From the NCBI RefSeq assembly GCF_003403035.1, contig NZ_QURN01000005.1:248001-312000 (forward strand): a DNA stretch of 64,000 bases, given 5' to 3'. The translations under genes were made by a program, and so were the position numbers. This DNA comes from Mesorhizobium denitrificans (GTDB lineage Bacteria > Pseudomonadota > Alphaproteobacteria > Rhizobiales > Rhizobiaceae). Each line of letters starts with the position of its first letter. Within the stretch, counting starts at the first letter, position 1. Below, piece by piece: positions 27,031-36,297 of this stretch. The notes under the pieces were generated by a model, which was not told the DNA's origin, did no database searches, and worked only from the letters and a program-made list of their open reading frames with translations.

Positions 27031-28680
27031 TCAGCGCGTCAGGCGCTTGTAGGTCATGCGGTGCGGATTCACCGCTTCGGGGCCGAGACGGCGGATTTTG
27101 TCCTGCTCGTAATCCTCGAAGTTGCCCTCGAACCATTCGACATGGCTGTCGCCCTCGAAGGCGAGAATGTGAGTCGCAAGACGGTCAAGGAACATACGAT
27201 CGTGGCTGATGATGACCGCGCAGCCGCCGAAGTTTTCCAGCGCGTCTTCAAGCGCAGCAAGCGTTTCGGTGTCGAGGTCGTTGGTCGGCTCGTCCAGCAG
27301 CAAAACATTGCCGCCAGTGCGCAGCATCTTGGCCAAGTGGACGCGGTTGCGCTGACCGCCGGAAAGGTTGCCCACCTTCTGCTGCTGATCACCGCCACGG
27401 AAGTTGAACGAGGAGCAGTAAGCGCGCGTATTCGCCTCGAACTTACCGAGCTTGACCACTTCGGCCCCGCCAGAGATTTCCTCCCAAACGGTCTTGTTAG
27501 GATCCAGCGCGTCACGGCTTTGGTCGACATAGCCGAGCTTGACGGTTTCACCTACGCGAATTGAGCCCTGATCCGGCGTTTCCTGCCCGGTGATCATACG
27601 GAACAGCGTGGTTTTACCAGCACCGTTCGGGCCGATCACGCCGACAATGCCGCCGGGCGGGAGCTTGAAGTCCAAGTCTTCAATCAAGAGCCTGTCGCCA
27701 TAGCCCTTGGACAGACCGTCGACCTCAATAACTACATTGCCCAGACGCTCACCATGCGGAATGACGATCTGCGTATCGGTTGGCCTGCGGCTGTCCGCCT
27801 GCTCCAGCAATTCCTCGAACGCCTTGATACGTGCCTTGGATTTGGTCTGGCGTGCCTTCGGGCTGGAAGCGATCCACTCGCGCTCGCGCGTGATGGCCTT
27901 CTGGCGGGCGTCGTCCTCGCGGCCTTCCTGTTTGAGGCGCTTGGCCTTGGCTTCCAGATAGGCCGTGTAATTGCCCTCGTATGGAATGCTACGACCACGG
28001 TCGAGTTCGAGAATCCAACCGGTCACATTGTCGAGGAAGTAACGATCGTGGGTGATGATCAGCACTGAGCCGGGATATGCGCGCAGATGCTTTTCCAGCC
28101 AAGCGGTCGTTTCGGCATCAAGGTGGTTGGTCGGCTCGTCCAGCAACAGGAGGTCAGGCTGCTCCAGCAACAAACGGCAAAGGGCAACGCGGCGGCGCTC
28201 ACCGCCGGAGAGCTTGGTGACGTCCGCATCTTTCGGCGGACAAGCAAGCGCATCCATGGCCATCTCGATCTGTTGTTCGAGATCCCACAGATTGAGGCGG
28301 TCCATTTCGTCCTGAAGTTTTGCCGACTCGTCTGCCGTCTCGTCGGAATAATTCATCATCAGCTCGTTGTAGCGCTCGATGATGGCGGTCTTTTTCGCAA
28401 CGCCTTCCATGACGTTCTCAAACACGGTCTTGTTCGGATCGAGATGTGGCTCCTGCGCCAGATAGCCGACGGTCGCACCTTCCGCGAGCCACGCCTCGCC
28501 GGAATATTCCTTATCCATGCCGGCCATAATGCGCAGGATGGTGGACTTACCCGCGCCGTTTGGCCCGAGAATACCGATCTTGGCGTCGGGATAGAAAGAA
28601 AGATGCACGTTATCCAGCACCTTCTTGGTGCCGTAGGCCTTGGTCAGGCCGGACATATGGTAGATAAATTGGCGGGCCAC
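27031..28680 (-). CDS. ettA: ABC-F translation factor EttA
   Basis: EttA is a cytoplasmic ABC-F ATPase that binds the ribosomal E site and gates early elongation according to ATP/ADP. The 549-residue protein has two ABC modules: the first with GPNGAGKST, LSGGERRRVALC and DEPTNHLDAETTAWLE, the second with GPNGAGKTT, LSGGQRNRVHLA and DEPTNDLDTETLAAL. Between them lies the long charged P-site linker helix (about 240-310), and the first module carries the arm insertion. There are no membrane segments. Its start faces a hydrolase gene across a 147-base divergent gap. Confidence 0.95.
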   Translation of the reverse strand: MARQFIYHMSGLTKAYGTKKVLDNVHLSFYPDAKIGILGPNGAGKSTILRIMAGMDKEYSGEAWLAEGATVGYLAQEPHLDPNKTVFENVMEGVAKKTAIIERYNELMMNYSDETADESAKLQDEMDRLNLWDLEQQIEMAMDALACPPKDADVTKLSGGERRRVALCRLLLEQPDLLLLDEPTNHLDAETTAWLEKHLRAYPGSVLIITHDRYFLDNVTGWILELDRGRSIPYEGNYTAYLEAKAKRLKQEGREDDARQKAITREREWIASSPKARQTKSKARIKAFEELLEQADSRRPTDTQIVIPHGERLGNVVIEVDGLSKGYGDRLLIEDLDFKLPPGGIVGVIGPNGAGKTTLFRMITGQETPDQGSIRVGETVKLGYVDQSRDALDPNKTVWEEISGGAEVVKLGKFEANTRAYCSSFNFRGGDQQQKVGNLSGGQRNRVHLAKMLRTGGNVLLLDEPTNDLDTETLAALEDALENFGGCAVIISHDRMFLDRLATHILAFEGDSHVEWFEGNFEDYEQDKIRRLGPEAVNPHRMTYKRLTR

Positions 28681-28827
28681 GCTTGCCTGTCCTGTCTTCG
28701 ATGATCGGAGAATTGCGCGCTATGTAGGCGAGGACGCGCAAAACGGCAATCCATCATCGTGAAGCTTGACACGACTTGACGCTGGCGTTGCCTTTCGCCA
28801 ACAGTCGCCGCCGGTTCGGAGACTTTT

Positions 28828-29781
28828 ATGCGGTTCAGCGAACAGCACGTGCTTCAATCCCCCACCGGGGCCATGCTGAATTACTATGTGCGGAAAGCCG
28901 AAGGCAGGCCGCGCGGGATCGTGCACATCAGTCACGGACTTGCCGAGCACTCCGCGCGCTATGCACGCTTTGCTGATTTTCTGGCGCGATGCGGCTACAC
29001 AACCTATGCGCACGACCATCGCGGGCATGGCGCAACAACTGCGCCGGATGCACCACTCGGCGTTTTCGCTTGGAAGGATGGGCGCACAAAGGTGCTGGCC
29101 GACATTACGGCCATGCACGACCTTATCAGGCGCGAACACCCTACTCTGCCACTAATCCTTTTCGGACATTCGATGGGAGCAATAATTGCGCTGAATTTCC
29201 TGCAGCAGCACTCTTCACACCTGAAGGGTGCCGCCATTTTTAACGCCAATGTTTCCGGCGGCGCACTGGGCCGTCTGGCCCAGATCGTTCTCGCATGGGA
29301 GCGGATGCGGCTCGGTTCAGACACACCTTCGCGCATGTTGCCGCGACTGACGTTTCAGGCCTGGGGCAAAGCAGTGCCAAACGCCCGCACGCCCTTTGAT
29401 TGGCTGTCGCGTGACCCGATTGAGGTAGACAAATACATCGCCGATCCATTCTGTGGATGGGATGCATCTGTTTCGCTCTGGCGCGATCTGTTCGGCTTCA
29501 TATTTTCTGGGGGAAAGAACAAGAACTTCATCCAGATTGATCGCGATCTGCCGCTTTTTCTTGTCGGCGGTGGAAAAGATCCGGGAACAGACCGTGGCAA
29601 GGCAGTCGAGATGCTCGCAAGCCGCATGTCCGCGATGCGCTTTTCGAATCTCATTTCAAAGATTTATCCAGAAACTCGCCACGAATCTCTCAACGACATA
29701 AACCGCGACGAAGTGATGGCGGATTTTGTTGAATGGGCGGATTCAGCTTTGCATTCGGCTGGACCAGCGCACAACGAGTGA
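28828..29781 (+). CDS. Alpha/beta hydrolase (monoacylglycerol lipase / serine aminopeptidase S33 type)
   Basis: The 317-residue protein has the nucleophile elbow FGHSMGAI, the oxyanion region HGLAEHSARY, the early HDHRGHGATT loop, an acidic residue in GGGKDPGTDRG and the catalytic histidine in ETRHESLND. This layout is typical of lysophospholipase/monoglyceride lipase PldB-like hydrolases. No signal peptide is seen, so it should be cytoplasmic. It runs in the same direction as the CoA-transferase gene 50 bases further on and could share its message. The physiological ester is unknown. Confidence 0.87.
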   Translation: MRFSEQHVLQSPTGAMLNYYVRKAEGRPRGIVHISHGLAEHSARYARFADFLARCGYTTYAHDHRGHGATTAPDAPLGVFAWKDGRTKVLADITAMHDLIRREHPTLPLILFGHSMGAIIALNFLQQHSSHLKGAAIFNANVSGGALGRLAQIVLAWERMRLGSDTPSRMLPRLTFQAWGKAVPNARTPFDWLSRDPIEVDKYIADPFCGWDASVSLWRDLFGFIFSGGKNKNFIQIDRDLPLFLVGGGKDPGTDRGKAVEMLASRMSAMRFSNLISKIYPETRHESLNDINRDEVMADFVEWADSALHSAGPAHNE

Positions 29782-29831
29782 CATAATCCAGCGCCGCCTG
29801 TATTGGCTGACGGCAAAGTCAAAGGTCACAC

Positions 29832-31004
29832 ATGGCTCAACCCCCGCTTCATGGAATTCGCGTTATCGAGCTGGCCCGCATTTTGGCTGGGCCTTGGGCG
29901 GGTCAGTTGCTGGCCGATCTTGGCGCGGACGTCATTAAGGTCGAGAATCCCGATGGTGGCGACGATACGCGCAAATGGGGTCCCCCTTTCGTGGAAGGGC
30001 ATCATGGCGAAAACCTGTCGGCTGCTTACTACCATTCCTGCAATCGCGGAAAGCGCTCCATCGCAGTGGATTTTTCGACGCCCGAAGGCGCGGAAATCAT
30101 ACGCAAGCTTGCGCGCAGTGCGGATGTGCTGATCGAGAATTTCAAACTTGGCGGACTCAAGAAATACGGTCTCGATTATGAGACGTTGAAGGCTGAAAAC
30201 CCACGGCTCGTTTATTGCTCTATCACCGGCTTTGGACAAAACGGCCCTTACGCTGCCCGCGCTGGCTATGATTTCATTGTGCAGGGCATGTCCGGACTGA
30301 TGTCGATTACGGGACCGGCTGGCGGCGAGCCACAGAAGGTCGGCGTGGCGGTGACTGATATTTTCACCGGGCTCTATTCTGTCATCGCCATTCAGGCCGC
30401 GCTACGGCACGCCGAAGCAACCGGGCAAGGCCAGCATATTGATATGGCGCTGCTGGACACGCAGATGGGCGTATTGGCCAACCAGAACCTGAATTATCTC
30501 GTTTCCGGCAAGCCGCCTGTGCAGATGGGCAACGCGCACCCCAACATCGCACCGTATGAGGTTTTGCCGGTTCGCGATGGACATCTCATTTTGGCCGTGG
30601 GTAACGACGGTCAGTTCCGGAAATTCTGCCACGTGGTTGGACTGGACGACTGCGCGACACATCCCAATTTCGCAACAAATGCGGCGCGGGTAGCTAATCG
30701 CGATGCGCTGCGCGCGCTGATGCTTTCTGCGCTGGTATCGTTTGACCGCGAAACGCTGCTGGCCGCACTCGAAAAAGAGGGCGTTCCAGCCAGCCCGATC
30801 AACGATATCGGTCAGGCATTTGCCGACCCGCAGGCAATTGCGCGCGGTATGAAGCTTGATCTGAATGACCAGGATGGGAATAAATTGCCGTCTGTTCGCA
30901 CGCCAATCGTGCTCTCGGAAACACCTATTACCTATGAGCGCCCCTCGCCTCGGCTTGGTGAGCACACAGCAGAAATACTTGCGGAACTGGAAACACTGAA
31001 ATGA
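29832..31004 (+). CDS. CaiB/BaiF family CoA-transferase
   Basis: A 390-residue class III CoA-transferase. It shows LPGIRVIELARILAGPWAGQ-like N-terminal wording (GIRVIELARILAGPW), the catalytic aspartate region VIKVENPDGGDDTRKW, NRGKRSIAVDF, FGQNGPYAARAGYDF, and DTQMGVLANQNLNYL. It moves CoA between acyl acids, as formyl-CoA:oxalate or succinyl-CoA-dependent enzymes do. Its stop overlaps the start of the ThDP gene by ATGA, so both enzymes are probably used in the same pathway. The acid substrate cannot be identified. Confidence 0.9.
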   Translation: MAQPPLHGIRVIELARILAGPWAGQLLADLGADVIKVENPDGGDDTRKWGPPFVEGHHGENLSAAYYHSCNRGKRSIAVDFSTPEGAEIIRKLARSADVLIENFKLGGLKKYGLDYETLKAENPRLVYCSITGFGQNGPYAARAGYDFIVQGMSGLMSITGPAGGEPQKVGVAVTDIFTGLYSVIAIQAALRHAEATGQGQHIDMALLDTQMGVLANQNLNYLVSGKPPVQMGNAHPNIAPYEVLPVRDGHLILAVGNDGQFRKFCHVVGLDDCATHPNFATNAARVANRDALRALMLSALVSFDRETLLAALEKEGVPASPINDIGQAFADPQAIARGMKLDLNDQDGNKLPSVRTPIVLSETPITYERPSPRLGEHTAEILAELETLK

Positions 31005-32653
31005 TGCGCACTGGCGGGCAATTAATCGTTGAGGCCCTTGAGGCAAACGGGGTCGAGCGCATTTTCTGCGTGCCCGGCGAAAGCTATCTCGCGGTGCTGG
31101 ACGCGCTTTATGACTCGCCGATCAAGACTATCGTTTGCCGTCAGGAAGGCGGTGCGACGATGATGGCTGATTGTGAAGGGCGCCTGACCGGCAAGCCGGG
31201 CGTCTGCTTCGTGACACGCGGCCCCGGCGCGACCAACGCGTCGGCAGGCATCCACATTGCCATGCAGGATTCCATCCCGATGATCCTGTTCATCGGACAG
31301 ATCGCGACGGGCATCCGCGAACGCGAGGCATTCCAGGAAGTGAACTACAAGCGCTTCTTCGGAGACATAGCCAAATGGGTCGTGGAGATCGACGATGCGG
31401 CGCGCGTGCCCGAACTGGTGACACGCGCGTTTGCGGTGGCGACCTCCGGGCGTCCAGGTCCGGTTGTAATCGCTCTCCCCGAAGACATGCTAACGACTGA
31501 GGTAGAAGCGCCGAAGGCGCTGCCCGCCACGCCGGTGGAAACCTCGCCAGGCGAAGCTGAAATGCGTCAGCTTGCCGACATGCTGGCAAACGCGAAGAGG
31601 CCATTCGTTATTCTGGGCGGCACGCGCTGGTCCGAAGAGGCCAAATCCGACATCGAAAAAGCCGCCGAAGCGTGGGCGCTACCGGTTGGCTGCTCGTTCC
31701 GGCGGCAGATGCTGTTCGACCATTTGCACCCCTGCTATGCGGGCGACGTTGGCATTGGTCCCAATCCGAAACTCGCTGCCGCGGTCAAGGAAGCCGATCT
31801 CGTGCTGTTGATCGGCGGGCGGTTCGGCGAAATGCCGTCTTCGGACTACACGCTCTTGAAAAGTCCCTACCCTGACCAGAAACTCGTGCATGTTCATGCA
31901 GACGCCAATGAGCTTGGCCGGGTCTATCGACCGACGCTTGCGATAAACGCGACGCCGTCCGCTTTCGTTCGTGCGTTTGTCGAAGTTCTGCCGAAGGCTC
32001 CGCCAGCGTGGGAAGATCGCACGGAAGCCATGCACAAAGCCTATCTGGACTGGTCGACGCCGCCAGAAAGTGGACCGGGCGCAGTGCATATGGGACCGAT
32101 CATGGCCTATCTCGAAACCGTGCTGCCTGACGATACGATCATTACCAATGGCGCGGGAAATTACGCGACCTGGATTCATCGCTTCCATCGCTTTCGCCGC
32201 TACGGCACGCAGGCAGCGCCGACCTCCGGCTCAATGGGCTATGGCCTGCCCGCGGCGGTTGGCGCGAAAAGCATATACCCAGATCGCACGGTCGTGTGCT
32301 TCGCTGGCGATGGGTGCTACATGATGCATGGACAGGAGTTCGCGACTGCGGTGCAGTATAATCTGCCGATCATCACCATCGTTGTGAATAATGGCATTTA
32401 CGGCACAATCCGTATGCATCAAGAGCGCGAATATCCGGGCCGCGTTTCCGGCACCGATATTCGCAACCCGGATTTTGCAGCGCTGGCGCGCGCCTATGGC
32501 GGACATGGGGAAGTGGTCGAAAAGACCGCCGACTTCGCCCCTGCTTTCGAGCGCGCAAGAGCGAGCGGCAAGCCTGCAATTGTTGAGGTGCGGCTTGACC
32601 CGGAAGCGATCACACCCACGCGCACGCTGACGGATATTCGCGAGAAGCGCTAA
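31001..32653 (+). CDS. Thiamine diphosphate-dependent enzyme (acetolactate synthase-like)
   Basis: The 550-residue protein has the three-domain ThDP fold: the activating glutamate in VCRQEGGATMMAD (near residue 50), a central TPP_M domain (about 190-320), and the ThDP/Mg motif GDGCYMMHGQEFATAV ending about 25 residues later in IVVNNGIYG. It resembles large-subunit acetolactate synthases and related lyases and decarboxylases, but no small subunit is nearby. Coupling with a CaiB/BaiF CoA-transferase recalls oxalyl-CoA decarboxylase with formyl-CoA transferase, though the sequence reads as acetolactate-synthase-like rather than as Oxc. The reaction is left open. Confidence 0.8.
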   Translation: MMRTGGQLIVEALEANGVERIFCVPGESYLAVLDALYDSPIKTIVCRQEGGATMMADCEGRLTGKPGVCFVTRGPGATNASAGIHIAMQDSIPMILFIGQIATGIREREAFQEVNYKRFFGDIAKWVVEIDDAARVPELVTRAFAVATSGRPGPVVIALPEDMLTTEVEAPKALPATPVETSPGEAEMRQLADMLANAKRPFVILGGTRWSEEAKSDIEKAAEAWALPVGCSFRRQMLFDHLHPCYAGDVGIGPNPKLAAAVKEADLVLLIGGRFGEMPSSDYTLLKSPYPDQKLVHVHADANELGRVYRPTLAINATPSAFVRAFVEVLPKAPPAWEDRTEAMHKAYLDWSTPPESGPGAVHMGPIMAYLETVLPDDTIITNGAGNYATWIHRFHRFRRYGTQAAPTSGSMGYGLPAAVGAKSIYPDRTVVCFAGDGCYMMHGQEFATAVQYNLPIITIVVNNGIYGTIRMHQEREYPGRVSGTDIRNPDFAALARAYGGHGEVVEKTADFAPAFERARASGKPAIVEVRLDPEAITPTRTLTDIREKR

Positions 32654-32671
32654 CACAAAGTGAAATCGCCC

Positions 32672-32696
32672 CACCCGGCCACAAAATGGCCGGGTG
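32672..32696. terminator. Probable convergent terminator hairpin
   Basis: CACCCGGCCA (32672-32681) pairs perfectly with TGGCCGGGTG (32687-32696) around CAAAA. It lies between the convergent ThDP and substrate-binding protein genes. There is no long T-run on either side, so termination may be partly Rho dependent or the stem may protect transcript ends. Confidence 0.6.
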
Positions 32697-32716
32697 CGGT
32701 GCATCAGACGCTCACC

Positions 32717-33688
32717 TCACTTGATCGCCTTGTCGGTGATTGCGCTGGTCCAGGCGCCGGATGGTTCCTTGGTGATGATCTTCTGATCGAGCAACGCCTT
32801 CGCCGTACGGTCATACGCGGCTTCAATCAGCTTGCCGTCTGCGTTATCGATGAGCTTGGCAACCTCGCCCATCATGCGCTTCTGGTGATTTTCGTCCTGG
32901 CCACCATTTTCGACGACGATTTCCGCAGCTTCGTCCGGGTGTTCCGTCGCGTACTTCCAACCCTTCATCGACGCGCGCACAAAGCGAACCATCTTGTCTT
33001 CAAACGCCGGATCCTTGAGCTTGTCTTCCATCGCATAGAGACCATCTTCAAGAAGGTCGTTGCCCATGGCCGTGTAGTTGAAAACGATTAGGTCGTCCGG
33101 CTTGTAGCCAGCGTCGATCAACTGCCAGTACTCATTGTAGGTCATGACCGAAATGCAGTCCGCCTGCTTCTGGATCAACGGTTGCACATCGAAAGACTGC
33201 TTCAGCACGGTAACACCATCAGCTCCGCCCTCAGTCGAGTAACCGAGCTTGTTCATCCATGCATAGAACGGATACTCGTTGCCGAAGAACCAGACGCCCA
33301 GCGTATGGCCCTTGAAATCAGCTTCCGACTTGATCGGACCATCCTTCGGGCAAACCAGTTCCATACCGGCTTTCTTGAATGGCTGTGCGATATTAACCAG
33401 ACCGACGCCCTTATCGCGAGCCGCCAGCGCACCACCCATCCAATCCACGATCACATCGGCGCCGCCTCCCGCGATTACCTGTTCAGGTGCGATGTCGGGA
33501 CCGCCCGGCTTGATCGTCACATCGAGCCCTTCGTCCTCGTAGAAGCCCTTTTCCTTCGCAACATAGTAGCCGGCAAACTGGCTCTGCGTGACCCACTTGA
33601 GCTGCAGCGTCACCGGATCGGCGGCATGAGCCTGAAAGGCACCCAGCGCCATCGCCGTAGCGAACAGGGAAAATGTCAGTTTTTTCAT
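32717..33688 (-). CDS. ABC transporter substrate-binding protein, NMT1/THI5-like (probable pyrimidine importer)
   Basis: From the ATG at 33688 (GAGGG eight bases upstream) the 323-residue protein has a signal peptide MKKLTFSLFATAMALGAFQA and a periplasmic NMT1-type domain starting LQLKWVTQSQFAGYYVAKEK. Proteins of this family bind pyrimidine-like ligands such as formylaminopyrimidine or hydroxymethylpyrimidine. In this operon, next to uracil/thymine degradation enzymes, the likely ligand is a pyrimidine or a breakdown product. An upstream in-frame start at 33715 would spoil the signal peptide. It is the last gene of the long minus-strand operon. Confidence 0.88.
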   Translation of the reverse strand: MKKLTFSLFATAMALGAFQAHAADPVTLQLKWVTQSQFAGYYVAKEKGFYEDEGLDVTIKPGGPDIAPEQVIAGGGADVIVDWMGGALAARDKGVGLVNIAQPFKKAGMELVCPKDGPIKSEADFKGHTLGVWFFGNEYPFYAWMNKLGYSTEGGADGVTVLKQSFDVQPLIQKQADCISVMTYNEYWQLIDAGYKPDDLIVFNYTAMGNDLLEDGLYAMEDKLKDPAFEDKMVRFVRASMKGWKYATEHPDEAAEIVVENGGQDENHQKRMMGEVAKLIDNADGKLIEAAYDRTAKALLDQKIITKEPSGAWTSAITDKAIK

Positions 33689-33731
33689 GTTATTGACCCT
33701 CTGGTTTTGATTCACTGCGTTAAAGTCGCGC

Positions 33732-34853
33732 CTATCCCCCGCGGATAGACGGATGCCAGAACGTGGTTGCCCTCTCGATGAGGGCTATCACGCCATAGAA
33801 GACCGAACCAACGACCGCTGCAACAGCGATTTCGGCCCATACCATGTCGATATTCATGCGCCCGACTTCGGTGGAAATGCGGAAGCCCATTCCGACCACG
33901 GGAGTACCGAAGAATTCCGCCACGATGGCTCCGATCAGGGCCAACGTCGAGTTGATCTTAAGTGCATTGAATATGAACGGAGCAGCAGCGGGCAGCCGCA
34001 ATTTCCAGAGCGTCTGCCAGTAGCCGGACGCATAGGTTCGCATGAGATCGCGTTCCATGTGGCTGGACGCGGCCAAGCCAGCGACCGTGTTCACCAGCAT
34101 TGGGAAAAACGTCATGATGACGACGACGGCTGCCTTTGACGGCCAGTCGAAACCGAACCACATGACCATGATAGGCGCAACGCCTATGATCGGCAGCGCC
34201 GAAACCATGTTGCCGATGGGTAGCAGCCCCTTGCGCAGGAAGGGGACACGGTCGGCGAGGATAGCGGTCACAAAACCAGCTGCGCAGCCGATGACATAGC
34301 CCACGAACACAGACTTGAAGATGGTCTGGCGCACGTCCGCGCCGAGTACCGGCAGCGAATTCGCAATCCGCTGGCCGATGGCCGCAGGCGGCGGCAGCAG
34401 GATAAACGGGATGCCCGCGCCCCGCACCAGTGCTTCCCAGATGATGAGAATCCAAGCGCCGAATATTGCAGGGATAAGGATCCGCAATGCAGTATCGACG
34501 GACCTGTTCTTGACGCGCAGGCCCGACAGTAAGGTGACGCAGCGCCAGGCGATCAACCACGCGGCCGCGATTGCAAGATAAAAGGACAGCTTCGCCGTTC
34601 CTTCCTGTCCGGCAATCCCGCTAATGAGAAGCCAAGCTGCCCCGTGCGCGGCAATGAATAGCAAAACGGCCTTAAGCGCGTTTCCGAGACGCAATCCATC
34701 AATAATGATCGCCGCTATGAGCAAGGCGAGCGTGATCACCGCAGAGGTGGAATTGAAGCCCGTCGAATTTGTTGTAAACGGCAAGGTTATCGCCGCCACA
34801 ATGGTCAGCAGAAGCACAATCCATGCCTGCCATGAGCGCGCAGCGAACGTCAT
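33732..34853 (-). CDS. ABC transporter permease with long N-terminal membrane extension
   Basis: The 373-residue protein carries a BPD_transp_1 permease core in its C-terminal half (about 165-365, with the cytoplasmic coupling motif ASGYWQTLWKLRLPAAAPFIFNAL), preceded by an N-terminal half with about four additional hydrophobic segments that is absent from ordinary ThiX/SsuC-type permeases. It is coupled to the other permease by ATGA. The two permeases probably form a heterodimer with the downstream binding protein and the ATPase at 36287. Confidence 0.9.
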   Translation of the reverse strand: MTFAARSWQAWIVLLLTIVAAITLPFTTNSTGFNSTSAVITLALLIAAIIIDGLRLGNALKAVLLFIAAHGAAWLLISGIAGQEGTAKLSFYLAIAAAWLIAWRCVTLLSGLRVKNRSVDTALRILIPAIFGAWILIIWEALVRGAGIPFILLPPPAAIGQRIANSLPVLGADVRQTIFKSVFVGYVIGCAAGFVTAILADRVPFLRKGLLPIGNMVSALPIIGVAPIMVMWFGFDWPSKAAVVVIMTFFPMLVNTVAGLAASSHMERDLMRTYASGYWQTLWKLRLPAAAPFIFNALKINSTLALIGAIVAEFFGTPVVGMGFRISTEVGRMNIDMVWAEIAVAAVVGSVFYGVIALIERATTFWHPSIRGG

Positions 34854-35728
34854 GCAGGTCGCGCTCCCATCGCACGTTCAACCAGCCGGGACACGATCCC
34901 GACCAGACCGACCAGCAGCATCGCGACAACCGAGCCAGCGACCAGCGCCGCCCACATGTCGATGGTGTTCGAGAAGTAGGATGCGCTGAGCAGCTTCGCG
35001 CCGATGCCGGCGACCGCGCCGGTCGGCAATTCACCCACAATCGCGCCGACAAGGCTGGCGGCAATCGCAACTTTCATCGACGCAAACAAGAAAGGCACGG
35101 ATGCCGGAACGCGCAGTTTCCAGAAAACCTGCGACGGGCTGGCATTGTAGGTGTGCATCAAATCGAGATGCATGAGTTCCGGCGAGCGCAGGCCCTTCAC
35201 CATGCCCACCGCCACTGGAAAGAATGACAGATAGGTCGAGATCAGCGCCTTGGGCAGCAAACCCGTAATATTTACCGCCGCAAGCACGACGATAATCATG
35301 GGCGCGATGGCGAGGATGGGGATCGTCTGCGATGCAATGATCCAGGGCATGAGGCTGCGATCAAGCGCAGCGACATGAACGATGCCGACGGCAATCAGGA
35401 TGCCGAGTATGGTGCCGAAAGTGAACCCAAGCAGCGTGGATGAAAGCGTGACGCCCGCGTGATAGACTAGGCTGCGGTTACTCGTGATCTTCCGCAGGAA
35501 CGTGTTTTCGTAGACATTCTGCACGACCTGATGCGGAGCTGGAACAATCGGCTTCGCCTGCGCAAGAGTGCTTTCAAGAAACTCCACAGTGCTCGGTGTA
35601 ACGTTGCCGCGACGGTTCATGTCGCGCTGGAACGGCGCATTCATGACCATCGCCAGCGCATACCACCCGATCACAATGGCGATCAGGATGGTCGTCACAG
35701 GAACGATTTTTTCCGTGACGCTGTTCAT
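34850..35728 (-). CDS. ABC transporter permease (ThiX/SsuC type)
   Basis: A 292-residue permease with about six membrane segments and the coupling-loop motif YNASPSQVFWKLRVPASVPFLFASM. The periplasmic segment after the first membrane span (about 32-75) is longer than usual. It overlaps the small membrane protein gene upstream and the second permease downstream, each by four bases, which supports one polycistronic, translationally coupled message. Role: transmembrane half of the putative pyrimidine importer. Confidence 0.9.
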   Translation of the reverse strand: MNSVTEKIVPVTTILIAIVIGWYALAMVMNAPFQRDMNRRGNVTPSTVEFLESTLAQAKPIVPAPHQVVQNVYENTFLRKITSNRSLVYHAGVTLSSTLLGFTFGTILGILIAVGIVHVAALDRSLMPWIIASQTIPILAIAPMIIVVLAAVNITGLLPKALISTYLSFFPVAVGMVKGLRSPELMHLDLMHTYNASPSQVFWKLRVPASVPFLFASMKVAIAASLVGAIVGELPTGAVAGIGAKLLSASYFSNTIDMWAALVAGSVVAMLLVGLVGIVSRLVERAMGARPA

Positions 35729-36297
35729 CTTGCGCCACTCATGCGAGCCCGATGCATCAGCGACAACCCGGCATTTTTTTCCAGCGTCGAGATAATTTTA
35801 GCTGCTACGCCTGCATCGTGGCCCTTTGCGAAGGAAATCGTTCTCGGGCCATATTCGAAGGAAATGCACGATTGCTGCCCCGATTCAGACGGAAAAGCCT
35901 CGCCCTTCTGCCAGCGTAGGTCACTAATTGAACTGGACTTGAAATAACGTGTTCGGGAGAAGAGCAGCAAACTGTAGGTACGAGAAACAGAGGTTTGCGT
36001 TGCAGCTACTATCTCTCTTCCAAGGCACATCCAAAGTAGGGTCCACAGAGCAAAAAGTTCACCCAGCAGCCACGCACACAACCAAAAACCCAAGAAGGTC
36101 TTTCCCTCACCGGACCCGGCCTGAAATTTCGCCCAAGCAGAGAAACCACCGACGCTCCACCCGCCCAGCCAGAAAATTAGAAACAAGATCACAAACCAAG
36201 TTCGGGGAGCAGGTATAATAATCCTGGTTTCCCCGCGCTGATCTAAAACACTGATGCGAGACCACGACGGATCCTCGAAATCGGACTCAATCGTCAT
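35725..36297 (-). CDS. Unrecognised two-span membrane protein embedded in the ABC operon
   Basis: From the ATG at 36297 the 190-residue protein has a soluble N-terminus of about 30 residues, two closely spaced hydrophobic segments (about 34-55 and 68-92; IILFLI-like, then FLGFWLCAWLLGELFALW), and a soluble C-terminal region of about 95 residues rich in serine and arginine. I do not recognise a family. It overlaps the ATPase gene by 11 bases and the permease by 4, strong evidence that it is a real gene translated with the importer. A start at 36330 would increase the overlap and is less likely. Its base composition is slightly more A/T rich than its neighbours. Confidence 0.75.
   Translation of the reverse strand: MTIESDFEDPSWSRISVLDQRGETRIIIPAPRTWFVILFLIFWLGGWSVGGFSAWAKFQAGSGEGKTFLGFWLCAWLLGELFALWTLLWMCLGREIVAATQTSVSRTYSLLLFSRTRYFKSSSISDLRWQKGEAFPSESGQQSCISFEYGPRTISFAKGHDAGVAAKIISTLEKNAGLSLMHRARMSGAR

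Noticed and set aside
33692-33709. TTGACC-CTCT-GGTTTT before the substrate-binding protein, possible fourth RutR box
   Set aside because: Only the left half fits; the right half differs from GGTCAA at two of six positions and the site overlaps the ribosome binding region of an internal operon gene.
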